The notes beneath the pieces are model-generated. The model made no database searches and was not told the origin of the DNA. It worked only from the letters and a program-made list of their open reading frames with translations. The position numbers and the translations under genes were made by a program. Shown piece by piece: positions 46,954 through 56,452 of a stretch of DNA of 64,000 nt. Within the stretch, counting starts at the first letter, position 1; each line of letters begins with the position of its first letter. The DNA is from Rhodanobacter sp. MP7CTX1 (lineage in GTDB: Bacteria > Pseudomonadota > Gammaproteobacteria > Xanthomonadales > Rhodanobacteraceae), in assembly GCF_014205795.1 (NCBI RefSeq), contig NZ_JACHCN010000008.1, positions 124,001-188,000 on the forward strand. The letters are read 5' to 3'.

Positions 46954-49470
46954 ATGGCAAAAAACCTGCTCATCGTCGAATCACCGGCCAAGGCCAAGAC
47001 GATCAACAAATACCTCGGCAAGGACTTCCAGGTCCTGGCCTCCTACGGTCACGTGCGTGACCTGAAGCCGAAGGAGGGCGCGGTCGACACCGAGCACGGT
47101 TTCACGATGGCCTACGAGGTGATCGAGCGCAACGAGAAGCATGTCGACGCGATTGCCAAGGCAGCCAAGGCAGCCGACGACATTTATCTCGCGACCGACT
47201 TGGATCGCGAAGGTGAAGCGATCTCCTGGCACATCAGCGAGATCCTGAAAGAGCGTGGCCTCACCGAGGGCAAACGGATGCACCGCGTGGTGTTCTCCGA
47301 GATCACCCCGAAGGCGATCAAGGCCGCCGTGGCCAACCCCCGGCAGCTGTCGCACGACCTGGTCGATGCCCAGCAGGCGCGTCGCGCGCTGGATTATCTG
47401 GTCGGCTTCAACCTGTCGCCCGTGCTGTGGCGCAAAGTGCAGCGCGGCTTGTCCGCCGGCCGCGTGCAGTCGCCCGCCTTGCGCATGATCGTCGAGCGCG
47501 AGGAAGAGATCGAGGCGTTCAATGCACGCGAATACTGGAGCATCGAGGCGCAGCTGAAGCACGCGGACGGGGATTTCACGGCTCGTCTGAGCAAGCTCAA
47601 CGGCAAGAAATTCGAGCAGTTCGACCTCACCAACGAAGCGGATGCCTCGGCTGCGCGCGATGCGTTGAAGCAGGCTGCCCACGGCCGCCTCACTGTCAGC
47701 GACGTCGGCTCCAAGGAACGCAAACGCCGCCCCGCGCCACCGTTCACCACCTCGACCTTGCAGCAGGAGGCCGCGCGCAAGCTTGGCTTCACCACCAGCC
47801 GCACCATGAAGGTGGCGCAGGGGCTGTACGAGGGCGTAGCGCTCGGTGACGAGGGCAATGTCGGCCTGATTACCTACATGCGTACCGACTCCACCATGCT
47901 CGGTGACGATGCGCTGGCCGAGTTGCGCGAGCTGATCGCGCGCGATTTCGGCAAGAAGGCGTTGCCGGACGCTCCGCAGGTCTACAAGACCAAGTCAAAG
48001 AACGCGCAGGAAGCGCATGAGGCGATCCGCCCGACCTCGGCGATGCATACGCCGAAGTCGGTTGCTGCGTTCCTCAACGACGACCAGCGCAAGCTGTATG
48101 AGCTGATCTGGAAGCGCACCGTCGCCTGCCAGATGATCCATGCCACGTTGAACACCGTCTCGGTGGAGTTCGCCGTGCGTGATGTCGTCGGCGGCGACGC
48201 TTCGTTCCGCGCCAGCGGCACCACCGTGATCGATCCGGGCTTTCTTGCTGTCTACGAGGAAGGCCGCGACCAGAAGACCGCCGAGGATGATGACGAAGGC
48301 CGTCGTCTCCCGCGGCTCACCGTGGGCGAGCAAGTGCCGTTGCACGACATTGCCGCAGATCAGCATTTCACCGAGCCACCGCCGCGCTACTCCGAAGCCA
48401 GCCTGGTCAAGGCGCTGGAAGAACACGGCATCGGTCGACCCTCGACCTACGCCAGCATCATCCAGGTGCTGCAGAATCGCGAATACGTTTATCTCGACAG
48501 CCGCCGTTTCAAGCCGAGCGACGTCGGCCGCGCCGTCAGCAAGTTCCTGACTGCGCATTTCACCCGCTACGTCGACTACGACTTCACCGCCAAGATGGAA
48601 GACGAGCTCGACGCAGTCAGTCGCGGCGAGGAAGCCTGGGTGCCGCTGATGGAGCGCTTCTGGCTGCCGTTCAAGCAGCAGGTGGACGAAAAAACCGAAT
48701 CGGTCGACCGCAACGAGGCGACCGGCGCGCGCGAACTGGGGACCGACCCGAAAACCGGCAAGCCGGTGTCGGTGCGCCTGGGACGCTACGGGCCGTTTGT
48801 GCAGATCGGCACCAAGGAAGACGAAGACAAACCGACCTTCGCCAGCCTGCGCACCGGCCAGAGCATGCATACGATCAGCATGGTCGATGCGCTCGAGCTG
48901 TTCAAACTGCCGCGCAAGCTGGGTCAGGCCGAAAACGGCGACGAGGTCAGCGTGGGCGTGGGCCGCTTCGGTCCGTTTGTGAAGCAGGGCAGCACCTATG
49001 CTTCCCTCAAGGCCGAGGACGATCCGTACACCATCGAGTTGCCGCGCGCGCTGCAGATCGTGCAGGAAAAACTGGAGATGCTGGCGAACCGGCTGATCCT
49101 CGATTTCGGCAACGGCGTGCAAGTGTTGAACGGCCGCTATGGCGCCTACATCACGGATGGCGAAAAGAACGCGCGCATCCCGAAGGAGCAGGAGCCGAAA
49201 GAGCTGACCGAAGCGCAGTGCATCGAGCTGCTCGCTGCCGCGCCGGTGCGCAAGGGCGGGCGTTTCGGCAAGAAGACCGCCTCCAAGAAAACCGCTGCCA
49301 AGAAGACCGCGACCAAAAAGGCCGCTGCCGAAAAGGCGCCTGCGGTGAAGAAAGCGGCCACAAAGAAGACGGCCACCAAGAAAACCGCCAGCAAGAAGAC
49401 CGCGTCCAAAAAGACCGCTGCCAAAAAGGTAGCGGCCAAGAAGGCCGTGGCAAAGAACGCCGAGGCCTGA
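46954..49470 (+). CDS. topA: DNA topoisomerase I TopA with lysine-rich C-terminal tail
   Basis: The protein has 838 aa from ATG 46954 (MAKNLLIVESPAKAKTINKY). The Toprim domain carries the DLDRE motif (ATDLDREGEAISWHI) and the catalytic Tyr308 lies in LITYMRTDSTM. The C-terminal part consists of zinc-free topoisomerase repeats (VSVRLGRYGPFVQIGTKED, VGVGRFGPFVKQGSTYAS) rather than Cys4 zinc fingers, then a histone H1-like tail of about 68 residues made of KKTA repeats (from residue about 770). It relaxes negative supercoils. tsaC begins immediately after its stop. Confidence 0.97.
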   Translation: MAKNLLIVESPAKAKTINKYLGKDFQVLASYGHVRDLKPKEGAVDTEHGFTMAYEVIERNEKHVDAIAKAAKAADDIYLATDLDREGEAISWHISEILKERGLTEGKRMHRVVFSEITPKAIKAAVANPRQLSHDLVDAQQARRALDYLVGFNLSPVLWRKVQRGLSAGRVQSPALRMIVEREEEIEAFNAREYWSIEAQLKHADGDFTARLSKLNGKKFEQFDLTNEADASAARDALKQAAHGRLTVSDVGSKERKRRPAPPFTTSTLQQEAARKLGFTTSRTMKVAQGLYEGVALGDEGNVGLITYMRTDSTMLGDDALAELRELIARDFGKKALPDAPQVYKTKSKNAQEAHEAIRPTSAMHTPKSVAAFLNDDQRKLYELIWKRTVACQMIHATLNTVSVEFAVRDVVGGDASFRASGTTVIDPGFLAVYEEGRDQKTAEDDDEGRRLPRLTVGEQVPLHDIAADQHFTEPPPRYSEASLVKALEEHGIGRPSTYASIIQVLQNREYVYLDSRRFKPSDVGRAVSKFLTAHFTRYVDYDFTAKMEDELDAVSRGEEAWVPLMERFWLPFKQQVDEKTESVDRNEATGARELGTDPKTGKPVSVRLGRYGPFVQIGTKEDEDKPTFASLRTGQSMHTISMVDALELFKLPRKLGQAENGDEVSVGVGRFGPFVKQGSTYASLKAEDDPYTIELPRALQIVQEKLEMLANRLILDFGNGVQVLNGRYGAYITDGEKNARIPKEQEPKELTEAQCIELLAAAPVRKGGRFGKKTASKKTAAKKTATKKAAAEKAPAVKKAATKKTATKKTASKKTASKKTAAKKVAAKKAVAKNAEA

Positions 49471-50043
49471 GTGCTGCGGCGCTTCACGCTTGCCGAACTC
49501 GATGCCGCTGCCGCCTTGCTGCATGGTGGCGGAGTGCTGGCGTACCCCACCGAAGCGGTGTTCGGCCTCGGCTGCGATCCGCATGATCGCGCCGCGTTCG
49601 AGCGGATATTTGCGCTGAAGCAGCGGCCGCCCACCCAGGGCGTGCTGCTGATTGCGGCGGACTTTGCCCAGGTCGAACGCTACATCGAGCTTGCCGCGGT
49701 GCCTGACGATGCCATGCGGCGGGCGCAGGCGAGTTGGCCGGGCCCGCATACCTGGATCTTTCCGCGATCCTCAGCCGTGCCGGCCTGGGTGGCCGGTGGG
49801 CATGCCGGCATCGCCTTGAGGGTCACCGCGCACGAACCCGCCGCCGCCCTGTGCCGGGCGTTCGGCGGCGCCCTGGTCTCCACCAGCGCCAACCCGCACG
49901 GCCAAGCGCCGGCGCGCTCGGCGCAGGCCGTGGAGGCTTGTTTCGGCGACGAGCTGGACGGCCTGCTGGACGCCCCGTTGGGCTCCCAGGCCACTCCCAC
50001 CGTGATCCGTGACGTGCTCTCAGGCGCTATCATCCGCGCGTAA
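49471..50043 (+). CDS. tsaC: Threonylcarbamoyl-AMP synthase TsaC (Sua5/YrdC)
   Basis: The 190-aa protein starts with GTG directly after the topA TGA. The YrdC fold is seen in GVLAYPTEAVFGLGCDPHDR, the central FALKQRPPTQGVLLIAADF and LVSTSANPHGQAPARSA, which bind ATP and the threonine/bicarbonate substrates. It makes the precursor of t6A37 in ANN-decoding tRNAs. Absence of an own promoter suggests co-transcription with topA. Confidence 0.95.
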   Translation: MLRRFTLAELDAAAALLHGGGVLAYPTEAVFGLGCDPHDRAAFERIFALKQRPPTQGVLLIAADFAQVERYIELAAVPDDAMRRAQASWPGPHTWIFPRSSAVPAWVAGGHAGIALRVTAHEPAAALCRAFGGALVSTSANPHGQAPARSAQAVEACFGDELDGLLDAPLGSQATPTVIRDVLSGAIIRA

Positions 50044-50192
50044 GTGTCGAGGGGAGCGCGCTGGATCAGAGTTGCCTTACCGGCAATCTGAACTGTCGCG
50101 TGACGGCAGCTTATGCCATTCACGCCGCCGTTCATCGATGGCGGCGATGCTATCCCTCGGAGCGAAGAAGCAGGTTTCCGGGAGATTGCGGC

Positions 50193-51566
50193 GTGGCCAT
50201 CGATTACGACACCTTCCAGCGCGAGGCACAGCCGCAGCTATCCCTGCTGAGCGCGGCTGATCCGGCCCGTGTGCTGGCATGGCGCGACGGCGAGGCGATC
50301 AGCGCCGCACAGTTTCTGGCCCATGTGGAAATGGTTGCGGCCATGCTGCCGATAGCTGCGGCCGCGGTGAACCTTTGCGAGGATCGCTACGCGTTCCTGG
50401 TCGCATTCTGTGCCATTGCGCTGCGCGGCCAGATCAACCTGCTGCCCTCGTCACGCGCACCGCAGGCCGTAGAGGAGGTGATGGCGACTCACCCGGGCTC
50501 TTATGCGCTGGGTGAGCAGGCATTGGTGCCAGCGCCGCCGGGCTACCGCCAGTTGCCGTCGCTGAAAGGTACGCCAGCGCTGGAAGCGGACGCGGTATGG
50601 CCGTTGATTCCTGCCGATCAGGTGGTCGCGATTGGCTACACCTCTGGCTCCACCGGCACCCCCAGCGCGAACCTGAAGACCTGGCACAACTTCCATGCCA
50701 GCAACGCCGGCAACCTGGCGATGCTGCATGCGGCAGTCGGGCCGCGCTTCGAGGTGGTCGCCACCGTACCGCCGCAACATATGTACGGGCTGGAAATGTC
50801 GGTGCTGCTGCCGCTGCTCGGCGCGGTGGGCGTACACGCCGGTCGGCCGTTTTTCCCGGCCGATGTCGCGGTCGCGCTGGCCGAGGTACCGACGCCACGC
50901 GTGCTGGTGACCACGCCGGTGCACCTGCGCGCGCTGGTCGAATCCGGCATTGCATTGCCGCCGATCGCCGCGATGCTTTCGGCCACCGCGCCGCTGCCGG
51001 TCGAGCTGGCGCGTGCGGCTGAGCGATGCTTTGGTGCGCCGGTGCTGGAAGTGTTTGGCTCCACCGAGACCTGCGTGGTGGCCAGCCGTCGCCCAACCGT
51101 AGACGAGGACTGGTCGCTGTACACCGGCGTCGTTCTGCATCCGCAACCCGATGGCACCTCGGTCGTGGCACCGCAGCTGGCGGCCCCGGTCACGCTGGCC
51201 GACATCGTTCATTTATCGGAAGACGGTCGTCGGTTTCGCCTGCACGGGCGTCAGGCCGACATGCTGGAGATCGCCGGCAAGCGTGCCTCGATCGGCGATC
51301 TCAGCCGTCGCCTGCTGGCGATCCCCGGGGTGCAGGACGGCGTAGTGTTCCAGCTCGACGGCGCCGATGCCCTGGGTGTACATCGGATTGCTGCCTTGGC
51401 AGTGGCGCCGGGGTTGGACGAGCACGTGATCCTGGACGCACTGCGCCGTGCGATCGATCCGTTGTTCCTGCCTCGTCCATTGCGCCTGGTCGATGCGTTG
51501 CCGCGCAACGAGACCGGCAAGCTGCCTCGAGCAGCGCTGCTGGCGTTGCTGGAAGCCCGCGAATAA
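50193..51566 (+). CDS. Acyl-adenylate-forming ligase (AMP-binding family)
   Basis: The protein has 457 aa from GTG 50193, with GGAG 8 bp upstream; an earlier start at 50100 is less likely. It contains the AMP-binding motif YTSGSTGTPSANLKTW, the MYGLEMSVLLPLLG segment, FGSTETCVVASRRP and the closing PRNETGKLPRAAL with the catalytic Lys. It activates a carboxylic acid as acyl-AMP. Shorter than classic acyl-CoA synthetases, it resembles stand-alone ligases of xanthomonadin/aryl-polyene and related fatty acid pathways, but no such cluster is in view. Substrate is unknown. Confidence 0.85.
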   Translation: MAIDYDTFQREAQPQLSLLSAADPARVLAWRDGEAISAAQFLAHVEMVAAMLPIAAAAVNLCEDRYAFLVAFCAIALRGQINLLPSSRAPQAVEEVMATHPGSYALGEQALVPAPPGYRQLPSLKGTPALEADAVWPLIPADQVVAIGYTSGSTGTPSANLKTWHNFHASNAGNLAMLHAAVGPRFEVVATVPPQHMYGLEMSVLLPLLGAVGVHAGRPFFPADVAVALAEVPTPRVLVTTPVHLRALVESGIALPPIAAMLSATAPLPVELARAAERCFGAPVLEVFGSTETCVVASRRPTVDEDWSLYTGVVLHPQPDGTSVVAPQLAAPVTLADIVHLSEDGRRFRLHGRQADMLEIAGKRASIGDLSRRLLAIPGVQDGVVFQLDGADALGVHRIAALAVAPGLDEHVILDALRRAIDPLFLPRPLRLVDALPRNETGKLPRAALLALLEARE

Positions 51567-51582
51567 CCAAGCGCAAGCCTTC

Positions 51583-51718
51583 TCTCCTCGAAGGGGAGAG
51601 GATTGAGGTGAGGGGAGGGTGCTCGCCATGCAGCCGACCAAAGCACGCTTCGATGTGGAGTCCCCGCAAGACTGGCCCCTCACCCCATCCCTCTCCCCGC
51701 AAGGGAAAAGGGGGCAGC
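51583..51718. repeat. Dispersed intergenic repeat with inverted arms
   Basis: Between the ligase and purD, the left arm CTTCTCTCCTCGAAGGGGAG is mirrored around 51680-51715 by CCCCTCACCCCATCCCTCTC. This is the common xanthomonad intergenic repeat with CCCTCTCCCC arms, with short self-complementary hairpins. It is non-coding. Confidence 0.6.
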
Positions 51719-51831
51719 TCCGCACACCCGCAACGGCTCCAACCACCCCTAACGCGCTGCGCAAACCGTAGTCAGCCTCTACAATGCCCAGCTGCGCCGA
51801 CCCAGGCGCGACCCCTGGTAGTGGAGCAAGC

Positions 51832-53115
51832 ATGAAAGTTCTCGTCATCGGCAGCGGGGGGCGCGAGCACGCTCTGGCGTGGAAGCTCGCGCAATCCGCG
51901 CAGGTCAGCGAAGTGATCGTGGCGCCCGGTAATGCCGGCACGGCACATGAGCACCGCGTGCGCAATGCGAACGTTGCGGCGAACGACATCGATGGTCTGC
52001 TCAAACTGGCGAAGGACGAGAAGATCGGACTCACCGTGGTTGGTCCCGAAGTGCCATTGGTAGCTGGTGTGGTCGATCGTTTCCGGGCGGCCGGCCTGCG
52101 CATCTTCGGTCCGCGCGCGATCGCTGCCCAGCTGGAAGGCTCCAAGGCATTCGCCAAGGATTTTCTGCATCGGCACAACATTCCCACCGCGCGCTACGCG
52201 GTGTTCACCGAACTGAATCCGGCATTGGCCTATGTGCGTCAGCACGGCGCGCCGATCGTGATCAAGGCCGACGGCCTCGCCGCCGGCAAGGGTGTTGTGG
52301 TCGCGCTGACCAAGGCCGACGCCGAGCTGGCGCTGCATGACATGCTCGGTGCGCACAGTTTCGGCGACGCCTCGGCGCGAGTGGTGATCGAGGAATTCCT
52401 GGACGGTGAGGAAGCCAGCTACATCGTGATGAGCGATGGGAGCCATGCGCTACCGATGGCGAGCAGCCAGGATCACAAACGTCGTGACGAAGGCGACCTG
52501 GGTCCCAATACCGGCGGCATGGGCGCGTATTCGCCAGCGCCGGTGGTTACGCCCGAGGTCGAGCAACGCATCCTCAAGGAAGTCATCGAGCCGACCCTGC
52601 GTGGCATGGCGGCGGAAGGCGCTCCCTTCATGGGCTTCCTCTACGCCGGGTTGATGATCGACAAGAGCGGTGCGCCCAAGGTGATCGAGTTCAACGTGCG
52701 CTTCGGCGACCCCGAAACCCAGCCGATCATGCTGCGATTGAAATCCGATCTGGTCGAACTGATCGATGCCGCGCTGGACGGTCGTCTGGAAAACACCCAC
52801 GCGCACTGGGACGTACGTCCGGCGATTGGCGTGGTGATGGCAGCCGGCGGATACCCTGGACGGGTGCGTGGCGATGACGTCATCGATGGTCTCGACGCGC
52901 CGCTCCATCGCGATGTGAAGATTTTCCACGCAGGCACCCGACTTGACGCCCAGGGTCGCGCTGTCACCGCCGGAGGACGCGTGCTGACTGTATGCGCGCT
53001 GGGCAGCGACCTTGCTGCCGCCCGTGAGCATGCCTACGCCGCGATCAGCAAGATCCATTACGAAGGGGCTTTTTGCCGCCGCGATATAGCGCACCGTGCC
53101 TTGCGGCGGACCTGA
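51832..53115 (+). CDS. purD: Phosphoribosylamine-glycine ligase PurD (GARS)
   Basis: The protein has 427 aa from ATG 51832. It shows the PurD N-terminal motif VIGSGGREHALAWKLAQS, the ATP-grasp core (PIVIKADGLAAGKGVVVALT, DHKRRDEGDLGPNTGGMGAY, FMGFLYAGLMIDKSG, EFNVRFGDPETQPIM) and a full C-terminal domain. It makes GAR in the second step of purine synthesis. purH, often adjacent, is not seen on either side. Ribosome site: GTGGAGCA. Confidence 0.97.
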   Translation: MKVLVIGSGGREHALAWKLAQSAQVSEVIVAPGNAGTAHEHRVRNANVAANDIDGLLKLAKDEKIGLTVVGPEVPLVAGVVDRFRAAGLRIFGPRAIAAQLEGSKAFAKDFLHRHNIPTARYAVFTELNPALAYVRQHGAPIVIKADGLAAGKGVVVALTKADAELALHDMLGAHSFGDASARVVIEEFLDGEEASYIVMSDGSHALPMASSQDHKRRDEGDLGPNTGGMGAYSPAPVVTPEVEQRILKEVIEPTLRGMAAEGAPFMGFLYAGLMIDKSGAPKVIEFNVRFGDPETQPIMLRLKSDLVELIDAALDGRLENTHAHWDVRPAIGVVMAAGGYPGRVRGDDVIDGLDAPLHRDVKIFHAGTRLDAQGRAVTAGGRVLTVCALGSDLAAAREHAYAAISKIHYEGAFCRRDIAHRALRRT

Positions 53116-53345
53116 GGGCACCCAGGGTTGCCCGTTGCGCCGTTCGGCTGGTCTGGGTCGGAACCTGATATCAGGGCGCGTCATGCCCGACAAGCGTACG
53201 CCTGCGCATGGATAGGGCGTTGGTTGGGTTGACTTTTCCGCACCGGTATTTTTGGGCTATGCTTCGAGCTTCCCCCCGCGAAAATGTGACGGCGCACAGC
53301 GCCTGACCCCTTTCGTGTTTGTTTTCACGTCGATGAGGTTTTCCC

Positions 53346-54224
53346 ATGCGCAAGATGGTTTTGTCGCTGATGTCGGTAGCAGCCGTGGCTCTGGCCGGCT
53401 GCAACAATTCTTCTCCTTCACAGCAGACAGACGCTGGCGCGTCTGCCCCGACATCTGCGTCTACGGCGGCTGCCGCCGCGCCCGCGAATGAGGTGAGCGG
53501 CACCATCTCGTTGCGCGAGCCTACGCAGCTGTCGCCGAATGCCCAGCTGGTGGTGAACCTGGTCGACGTGTCCGCCACTGCCGCGGGCGCGGCGCCGCTG
53601 GCGAGCAAGACGGCTCCAGCCGGTTCGTTTCCGCAGCAGTTCCAGCTGACGTTCAATCCGGCCAACGAGAAGACGGATGACATCTACGTGGTGCAGGTCA
53701 CCCTGACCGATGGTGATCGCCACTATGTGATGCCGATCCAGGCACCGGTGCTGACCAAGGGTGCCAAGAACACGGTGTCGATCCAGCTGATGGCCGAGCA
53801 GACGCCGGGCGAGAAAATCCTGGCCGCGTTTACCGATGTGCAGAAGCAGATCGGTGGCATGAAAGTCAGCAATGGCACCAAGCTCGAGGCGAACATCTCG
53901 CGCGGCTGGCAGGTGTTCCGTCAGGCCGGCGAAGTGAAGTTCATCCGCGAACTGGTGGACTCCGGTGACAAGGGTTTCACTAGCACCGACTATGCCTACA
54001 AGAACGGCAACCCATGGGCTGTCGTGCAGCAGACGAAAGCGAACAAGGATGCCAAGCCCAGCGCGATCGACCGTGCTGGTTGGGATGACAGCGGCACGCT
54101 GGTGCTGAAGCAGCATCAGGTGGGCAGCGGTGAGGTGCAGACGCTCGATGACGGTACCGCCGCCAGCCTGCACAAGCAGGCACTGACCATTCTGAATCTG
54201 GCGACGGGTGGCAAGAACAAGTAA
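53346..54224 (+). CDS. YbaY-like lipoprotein
   Basis: The 292-aa protein has a lipoprotein signal (MRKMVLSLMSVAAVALAGCN, lipobox LAGC, so Cys19 is the lipidated residue). After an Ala/Ser linker comes the YbaY/YscW-type domain (VSGTISLREPTQLSPNAQLV, VNLVDVSATAAG, DIYVVQVTLTDGDRHYVMPI, AKNTVSIQLM), a small beta-sandwich. A second, unnamed region follows (about residues 165-290). Outer-membrane or periplasmic location; the role is unknown. The 230 bases upstream carry no gene. Confidence 0.82.
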   Translation: MRKMVLSLMSVAAVALAGCNNSSPSQQTDAGASAPTSASTAAAAAPANEVSGTISLREPTQLSPNAQLVVNLVDVSATAAGAAPLASKTAPAGSFPQQFQLTFNPANEKTDDIYVVQVTLTDGDRHYVMPIQAPVLTKGAKNTVSIQLMAEQTPGEKILAAFTDVQKQIGGMKVSNGTKLEANISRGWQVFRQAGEVKFIRELVDSGDKGFTSTDYAYKNGNPWAVVQQTKANKDAKPSAIDRAGWDDSGTLVLKQHQVGSGEVQTLDDGTAASLHKQALTILNLATGGKNK

Positions 54225-54248
54225 GCCGTCCAGCAAGATCGAACAATA

Positions 54249-54280
54249 AAAAAGGCCGTCCGATTTCGGACGGCCTTTTT
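54249..54280. terminator. Bidirectional terminator between lipoprotein and esterase autotransporter
   Basis: A 14-bp perfect stem (AAAAAGGCCGTCCG / CGGACGGCCTTTTT) with an ATTT loop supplies a T-tract on both strands and separates the two convergent genes. Confidence 0.9.
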
Positions 54281-54311
54281 GTTGTGTGCTGCTTGACGCG
54301 TACCGCTGAAA

Positions 54312-56339
54312 TCAGAAGCCGACTTTTACGCCGATGTTGACGCTGTCGTATTGCTGGCTGTTGTCATTGAAACGGCCGCTGTAGCCGATCCAGCTGGTCA
54401 CGCTGGGGCTGAGCTTGGCGGACAGGCCGATGTCGGCCGTGCCCCAGTTCTTGTCGGGGCTGAAGCCGGTCAGCTCGAACGTGCCGTTCATGCTGTTGAG
54501 GCCGGCACTGAGCGAGTCGGGGTTGGCCTTGTTGTCGTAGTTCCATGCCAGCTCGGCGTACGGCGAAATCACCGTGTTGGCGAACTCCCAATTGCCTTGC
54601 ACGCGCCAGCCGGCGGTCGCGATCAGTGCATCGCGCTGCTGCTTTCCAAACCACATCGCGGTGCTGTCGTTGCCACTTTCGTTGTAGCTATCGACCTTGT
54701 TTGTCTGCCACTCGAGGTTGGCGAACGGCCCGGTGCGCAGGCCGCTGAAATCAAACCACCAGCCGCCGGTCACGCCGCCACCCAAGTGCGAGCCATCGGT
54801 TTTGCCGCCCTCGGTGCGCCGCATCGTACCGAGATCGATGACACGCTCGATATTCGTGAAACCGGAATGGCCGAAATTCGCGTAGCCACCGACGTAGCCA
54901 CCACCGGCCTGATAGGTGACGTAGCCGAGGCCGCTGATGTCCTGCAGCTTGTAACCACCACCGCCGGCAAAATCGGCGTTGTTCTGGCCAATGCCGAGTG
55001 CAATGCCGGCCGAAACATGATCAGTGGCGTGCGCATCGACACCCAGCGTCAAGTTGAAATTGTTGGCGTCGGTCCTGGGCGAGCCGTTGCTGGAATCGAA
55101 GCGCTGATCGCCATAGGAGAGGTCGACGAAGGCACGCGTGTCGGCGCCGTTGCTGTCAGCCAGCATCTGGTTGCGGATGCTCTTGGTCTGGGCGGTACTG
55201 TCGGCGAGCGCTGTTTCACTGAGCAGGGAAATTTGCGCCGGTGCCTGGATGATCGACAACACGTACTGCGTGAGCAACATGTCGGCGCCGGTGGTCGGAT
55301 GCACGCCGTCGGCGAACACATAGCTCAGGTTGGTGCCGGGAGCATAGGTATACGGCAGGCCCGAACCCTGGGGTCCGCACGCCACCGAACTCGAGCCGAC
55401 GCCGCAAGCCGGTGTGCTGGCATTGGTGAAACCGTAAGCGCCCGGATTGCCGATCACTTCTGACAGCAGGCTGTACGCATTAACTGGAATGATGCCTTTG
55501 CCCAGCTGTGCCAGGCCGCTGTTGAGCTGGCCGTTGAAGATCAGGCTGAGCCCGGTCAACGAAGCGGCAGCGGAAGCGCCCTGCTCGGTAGCGTCCGGAG
55601 TCAGGCCGATATTGGGCAGGTTGAACACCAGGATGTTCTTGACGCCGGCGCTCTGCAGCTGGCCGATCAGCTTCACTTCCTGCTGCGCGGCAGCCGCCAC
55701 GTTGGCTTGCGCCTGGGCCGCCGTTTGCAGTCCGGCGACGCCGGCTTGTGCGGCAACGGCAGCATCGACCTGCGCGGTAACTATCGGGGTGATCTGTGCA
55801 ACGAAGGCCGGAACCGCACTCGCCGGCAAGCCCTGCGCTTCGGCACCAGCAACCTGGGCGGCAATCGTCTGCGCGATCAGTTGCTGCGCAACGGCGTTGG
55901 CGCCGGCTGCGGTGGCGGCCGAGAAAATGTCATTCGCACCACCCCAGACCGAATACAGCGCATGGCTGTTGATCGTCGGGTTGCTGGCCAGATACGCGGT
56001 GACCTGACTGGTCAGGGTCGGCACCACCGACGGCGTGCCGGGCGAGTTGGTGAGCACGCCGGCGCCGCCCCATGCGTAATCACTACCACCCACCAGCGAT
56101 GGGCTGAGCGTGCTGCCGATCCCGAGCCCATTGGCGATGTCTTCAATCGCCACCAGGCCGGGATTGGTCGTGAAGCGCAACGGCGGCTGCACGCTGGGAT
56201 TGGTCGCCAGCGAAATATTGCCGTCGTCGCTGAGGCTGTCGCCAAACACGACGACCTGACTGAAATCGGTGGCGACAGCGACACTGCTGAACAGCAAGGT
56301 GGCAGCGATGGCGCTGGCGAGGTGGCGGGTGCGAAGCAT
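54312..56339 (-). CDS. Autotransporter esterase (GDSL/SGNH hydrolase, EstA-like)
   Basis: The 675-aa protein has a signal peptide (MLRTRHLASAIAATLLFSSV..AVA). The passenger is an SGNH esterase: block I VVFGDSLSDDGN (Ser), block III-like VWGGANDIF and the terminal catalytic pair DGVHPTTGADMLL (Asp/His). A long Ala/Gln-rich helical insert of about 80 residues (about 145-225, e.g. AAVAAQAGVAGLQTAAQAQA) separates them. Residues about 405-675 form the autotransporter beta-barrel, ending in Phe (VNIGVKVGF). It is displayed on the cell surface and hydrolyses esters. Confidence 0.93.
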   Translation of the reverse strand: MLRTRHLASAIAATLLFSSVAVATDFSQVVVFGDSLSDDGNISLATNPSVQPPLRFTTNPGLVAIEDIANGLGIGSTLSPSLVGGSDYAWGGAGVLTNSPGTPSVVPTLTSQVTAYLASNPTINSHALYSVWGGANDIFSAATAAGANAVAQQLIAQTIAAQVAGAEAQGLPASAVPAFVAQITPIVTAQVDAAVAAQAGVAGLQTAAQAQANVAAAAQQEVKLIGQLQSAGVKNILVFNLPNIGLTPDATEQGASAAASLTGLSLIFNGQLNSGLAQLGKGIIPVNAYSLLSEVIGNPGAYGFTNASTPACGVGSSSVACGPQGSGLPYTYAPGTNLSYVFADGVHPTTGADMLLTQYVLSIIQAPAQISLLSETALADSTAQTKSIRNQMLADSNGADTRAFVDLSYGDQRFDSSNGSPRTDANNFNLTLGVDAHATDHVSAGIALGIGQNNADFAGGGGYKLQDISGLGYVTYQAGGGYVGGYANFGHSGFTNIERVIDLGTMRRTEGGKTDGSHLGGGVTGGWWFDFSGLRTGPFANLEWQTNKVDSYNESGNDSTAMWFGKQQRDALIATAGWRVQGNWEFANTVISPYAELAWNYDNKANPDSLSAGLNSMNGTFELTGFSPDKNWGTADIGLSAKLSPSVTSWIGYSGRFNDNSQQYDSVNIGVKVGF

Positions 56340-56452
56340 GGGTGGGACTCCCCTAGACAGACCGGAATGGTCTTGTTATTTGTCCGTTACGTTAATGCAC
56401 CCCATACGGAAGCGCATGCTGCATCGCAACGCAGTGCGATGCAGCCGCTTCG

